Source: Rhodospirillales bacterium (GTDB lineage Bacteria; Pseudomonadota; Alphaproteobacteria; UBA828). From it: a DNA stretch of 6,416 nucleotides. The notes below the pieces were generated by a model. It had not been told where the DNA came from, did not search any database, and was given only the letters and a program-made list of their open reading frames with translations. The stretch's first letter is position 1; each line of letters begins with the position of its first letter. Positions 5,325 to 6,416 of the stretch are shown here, piece by piece. The translations under genes were made by a program, and so were the position numbers. Location of the stretch: contig JAPOPO010000526.1 of NCBI GenBank assembly GCA_026712885.1, forward strand, positions 1 through 6,416. The letters are read 5' to 3'.

Positions 5325-6416
5325 ATGAGCGAGGCGATGGCAACCGCCGGCGCGAACCGGCGCTACGACATAATTCCCTGGGCCGCGCAGAACGCGCTGG
5401 ACCCGGTGATCGAAATGGAGCGCGGCGAGGGCGCCTACATCTATGACACGGGAGGCAAGCGCTATCTCGACTTCTCGTCGCAGCTGGTGAACGTCAATCT
5501 CGGCTACCAGCACCCAAAGGTGATCCAGGCGATCCAGGAGCAGGCCGGCAGGCTCTGCTACATCGGCCCGCACCACACCACGGCTGCGCGCGAGAAACTC
5601 GGGCGCAAGCTCGCGGCGATCGCGCCGGGTGATCTCCAGACCGCCTTCTTCACCGGGAGCGGCAGCGAGGCCACCGAGATCGCCATGATGGTCGCGCGCC
5701 TGGTGACCGGTCGGCGCAAGATCCTCGCCAAGTACCGCTCCTACCACGGCACCACCTCGGGCTCGATGTCGGCGAGCGGCGACCCCAGGCGCCTCGCCAT
5801 CGGCTACGAACATCCCAACATCGTCCGCTTCCTCGACCCCTACTGCCACCGCTGCCCCTTCTCGCTCTCATATCCGGGCTGCGAGGTGCAGTGCGCGAAG
5901 AGCGTGGAAGAGGTGATCCAGCGCGAGGGGCCGGATCAGATCGCGGCGGTCATTGTCGAGCCGATGACCGCGGCGAGCGGCGGGATCAAGCCGCCGCCCG
6001 AGTACTTCCCCATGCTGCGCGAGATCTGTGACCGTTACGGCATCCTGATGATCGCGGACGAGGTGATCTGCGGCTTTGGCCGTACCGGGCGCTGGTTCGG
6101 CATGGAGCATTGGGGCGTGGTGCCCGACCTGATGGCGGTCTCCAAGGGCATCACGTCGGGCTACATCCCGATGGGCGCGGTGCTGATGCGGCCGCACGTC
6201 GCCGCGCACTTCGACGACGACTGGTTCCCGCTCGGCTCGACCCAGACCGGCAATCCCATCGCCTGCGCTGCGGCCTGCGCCGCGCTCGACGCCTACGAGA
6301 ACGACGGGCTGATCGAGAACGCAGCGCGGATGGGCAAGGTGCTGGCGTCAGGGCTGGAGGATCTCAAGGAGCGGCATTCATGCGTCTCCGACGTGCGCTC
6401 GCTCGGCCTGCTGGGC
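5325..6416 (+). CDS. Class III (fold type I) PLP aminotransferase, C-terminus cut off by the window
   Basis: 364 codons are open to the right edge; class III enzymes usually have about 430-460 residues, so roughly 70-100 are missing. These enzymes move an amino group, often a terminal (omega) one, to pyruvate or 2-oxoglutarate using pyridoxal phosphate. Visible features are the PLP-phosphate loop TGSGSEATE (110-118), YHGTT (140-144) with the Tyr that stacks on PLP, VEPMTAASGG (211-220), IADEVICGFGRTG (243-255) with Asp245 for the pyridine nitrogen, the Schiff-base Lys274 in AVSKGITSGYIPMGA, and STQTGNPIACAAA (305-317). A four-cysteine stretch, YCHRCPFSLSYPGCEVQCA (173-191), has Cys at 174, 177, 186 and 190; similar insertions occur in some class III subgroups. 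The start is clear: AGGAGGG lies 4 bases before the ATG. It lies 37 bases after the RidA-family gene and is probably co-transcribed. The amino donor cannot be assigned from sequence alone. Confidence 0.92.
   Translation, partial: MSEAMATAGANRRYDIIPWAAQNALDPVIEMERGEGAYIYDTGGKRYLDFSSQLVNVNLGYQHPKVIQAIQEQAGRLCYIGPHHTTAAREKLGRKLAAIAPGDLQTAFFTGSGSEATEIAMMVARLVTGRRKILAKYRSYHGTTSGSMSASGDPRRLAIGYEHPNIVRFLDPYCHRCPFSLSYPGCEVQCAKSVEEVIQREGPDQIAAVIVEPMTAASGGIKPPPEYFPMLREICDRYGILMIADEVICGFGRTGRWFGMEHWGVVPDLMAVSKGITSGYIPMGAVLMRPHVAAHFDDDWFPLGSTQTGNPIACAAACAALDAYENDGLIENAARMGKVLASGLEDLKERHSCVSDVRSLGLLG

Overview
This is a GC-rich window (by eye about two-thirds G+C inside the main genes) from a bacterium. 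The proteins read most like those of alphaproteobacteria. This shows in the oligopeptidase B variant motif PPEWPEWGNP and in the style of the methylthioribose kinase. No RNA gene, insertion sequence, CRISPR array or origin was seen. The lineage call is an inference from protein flavour, not from a marker gene.

Layout, left to right. Positions 1-152 hold the 5' end of a minus-strand gene for a DUF5615 (PIN-like) protein; the rest runs off the left edge. A 119-base, less GC-rich gap follows. Next is a complete minus-strand oligopeptidase B gene (272-2362), with the S9 catalytic Ser, Asp and His all visible. A 130-base divergent intergenic region (2363-2492) separates it from a rightward block of four genes: a divergent peptidase-M19-like protein (2493-3503), 5-methylthioribose kinase mtnK (3589-4881), a RidA-family imine/enamine deaminase (4940-5287), and a class III PLP aminotransferase (5325 to the right edge, C-terminus missing). 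The gaps in this block are 85, 58 and 37 bases, all genes point the same way, and no convincing terminator lies between them, so an operon is likely.

How the genes may work together (inference): an aminotransferase beside RidA is a familiar pairing, because RidA removes reactive enamine or imine intermediates made by PLP enzymes. MtnK phosphorylates 5-methylthioribose in methionine salvage and can also take 5-deoxyribose. The usual next enzyme, the isomerase MtnA, is not in this window. The M19-like protein keeps two metal-ligand histidines but lacks the first His-x-Asp pair and the bridging Glu of classical dipeptidases, so its chemistry is uncertain. The set looks like a catabolic or salvage operon for a sulfur- or amino-containing metabolite, with the substrate unknown.

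The most unusual non-coding feature is in the divergent region. A perfect 8-base inverted repeat (TCTCCTGC...GCAGGAGA) would, in rightward RNA, pair a Shine-Dalgarno sequence with an anti-Shine-Dalgarno. That Shine-Dalgarno sits just before a 10-codon leader ORF, which ends 24 bases before the M19-like gene.
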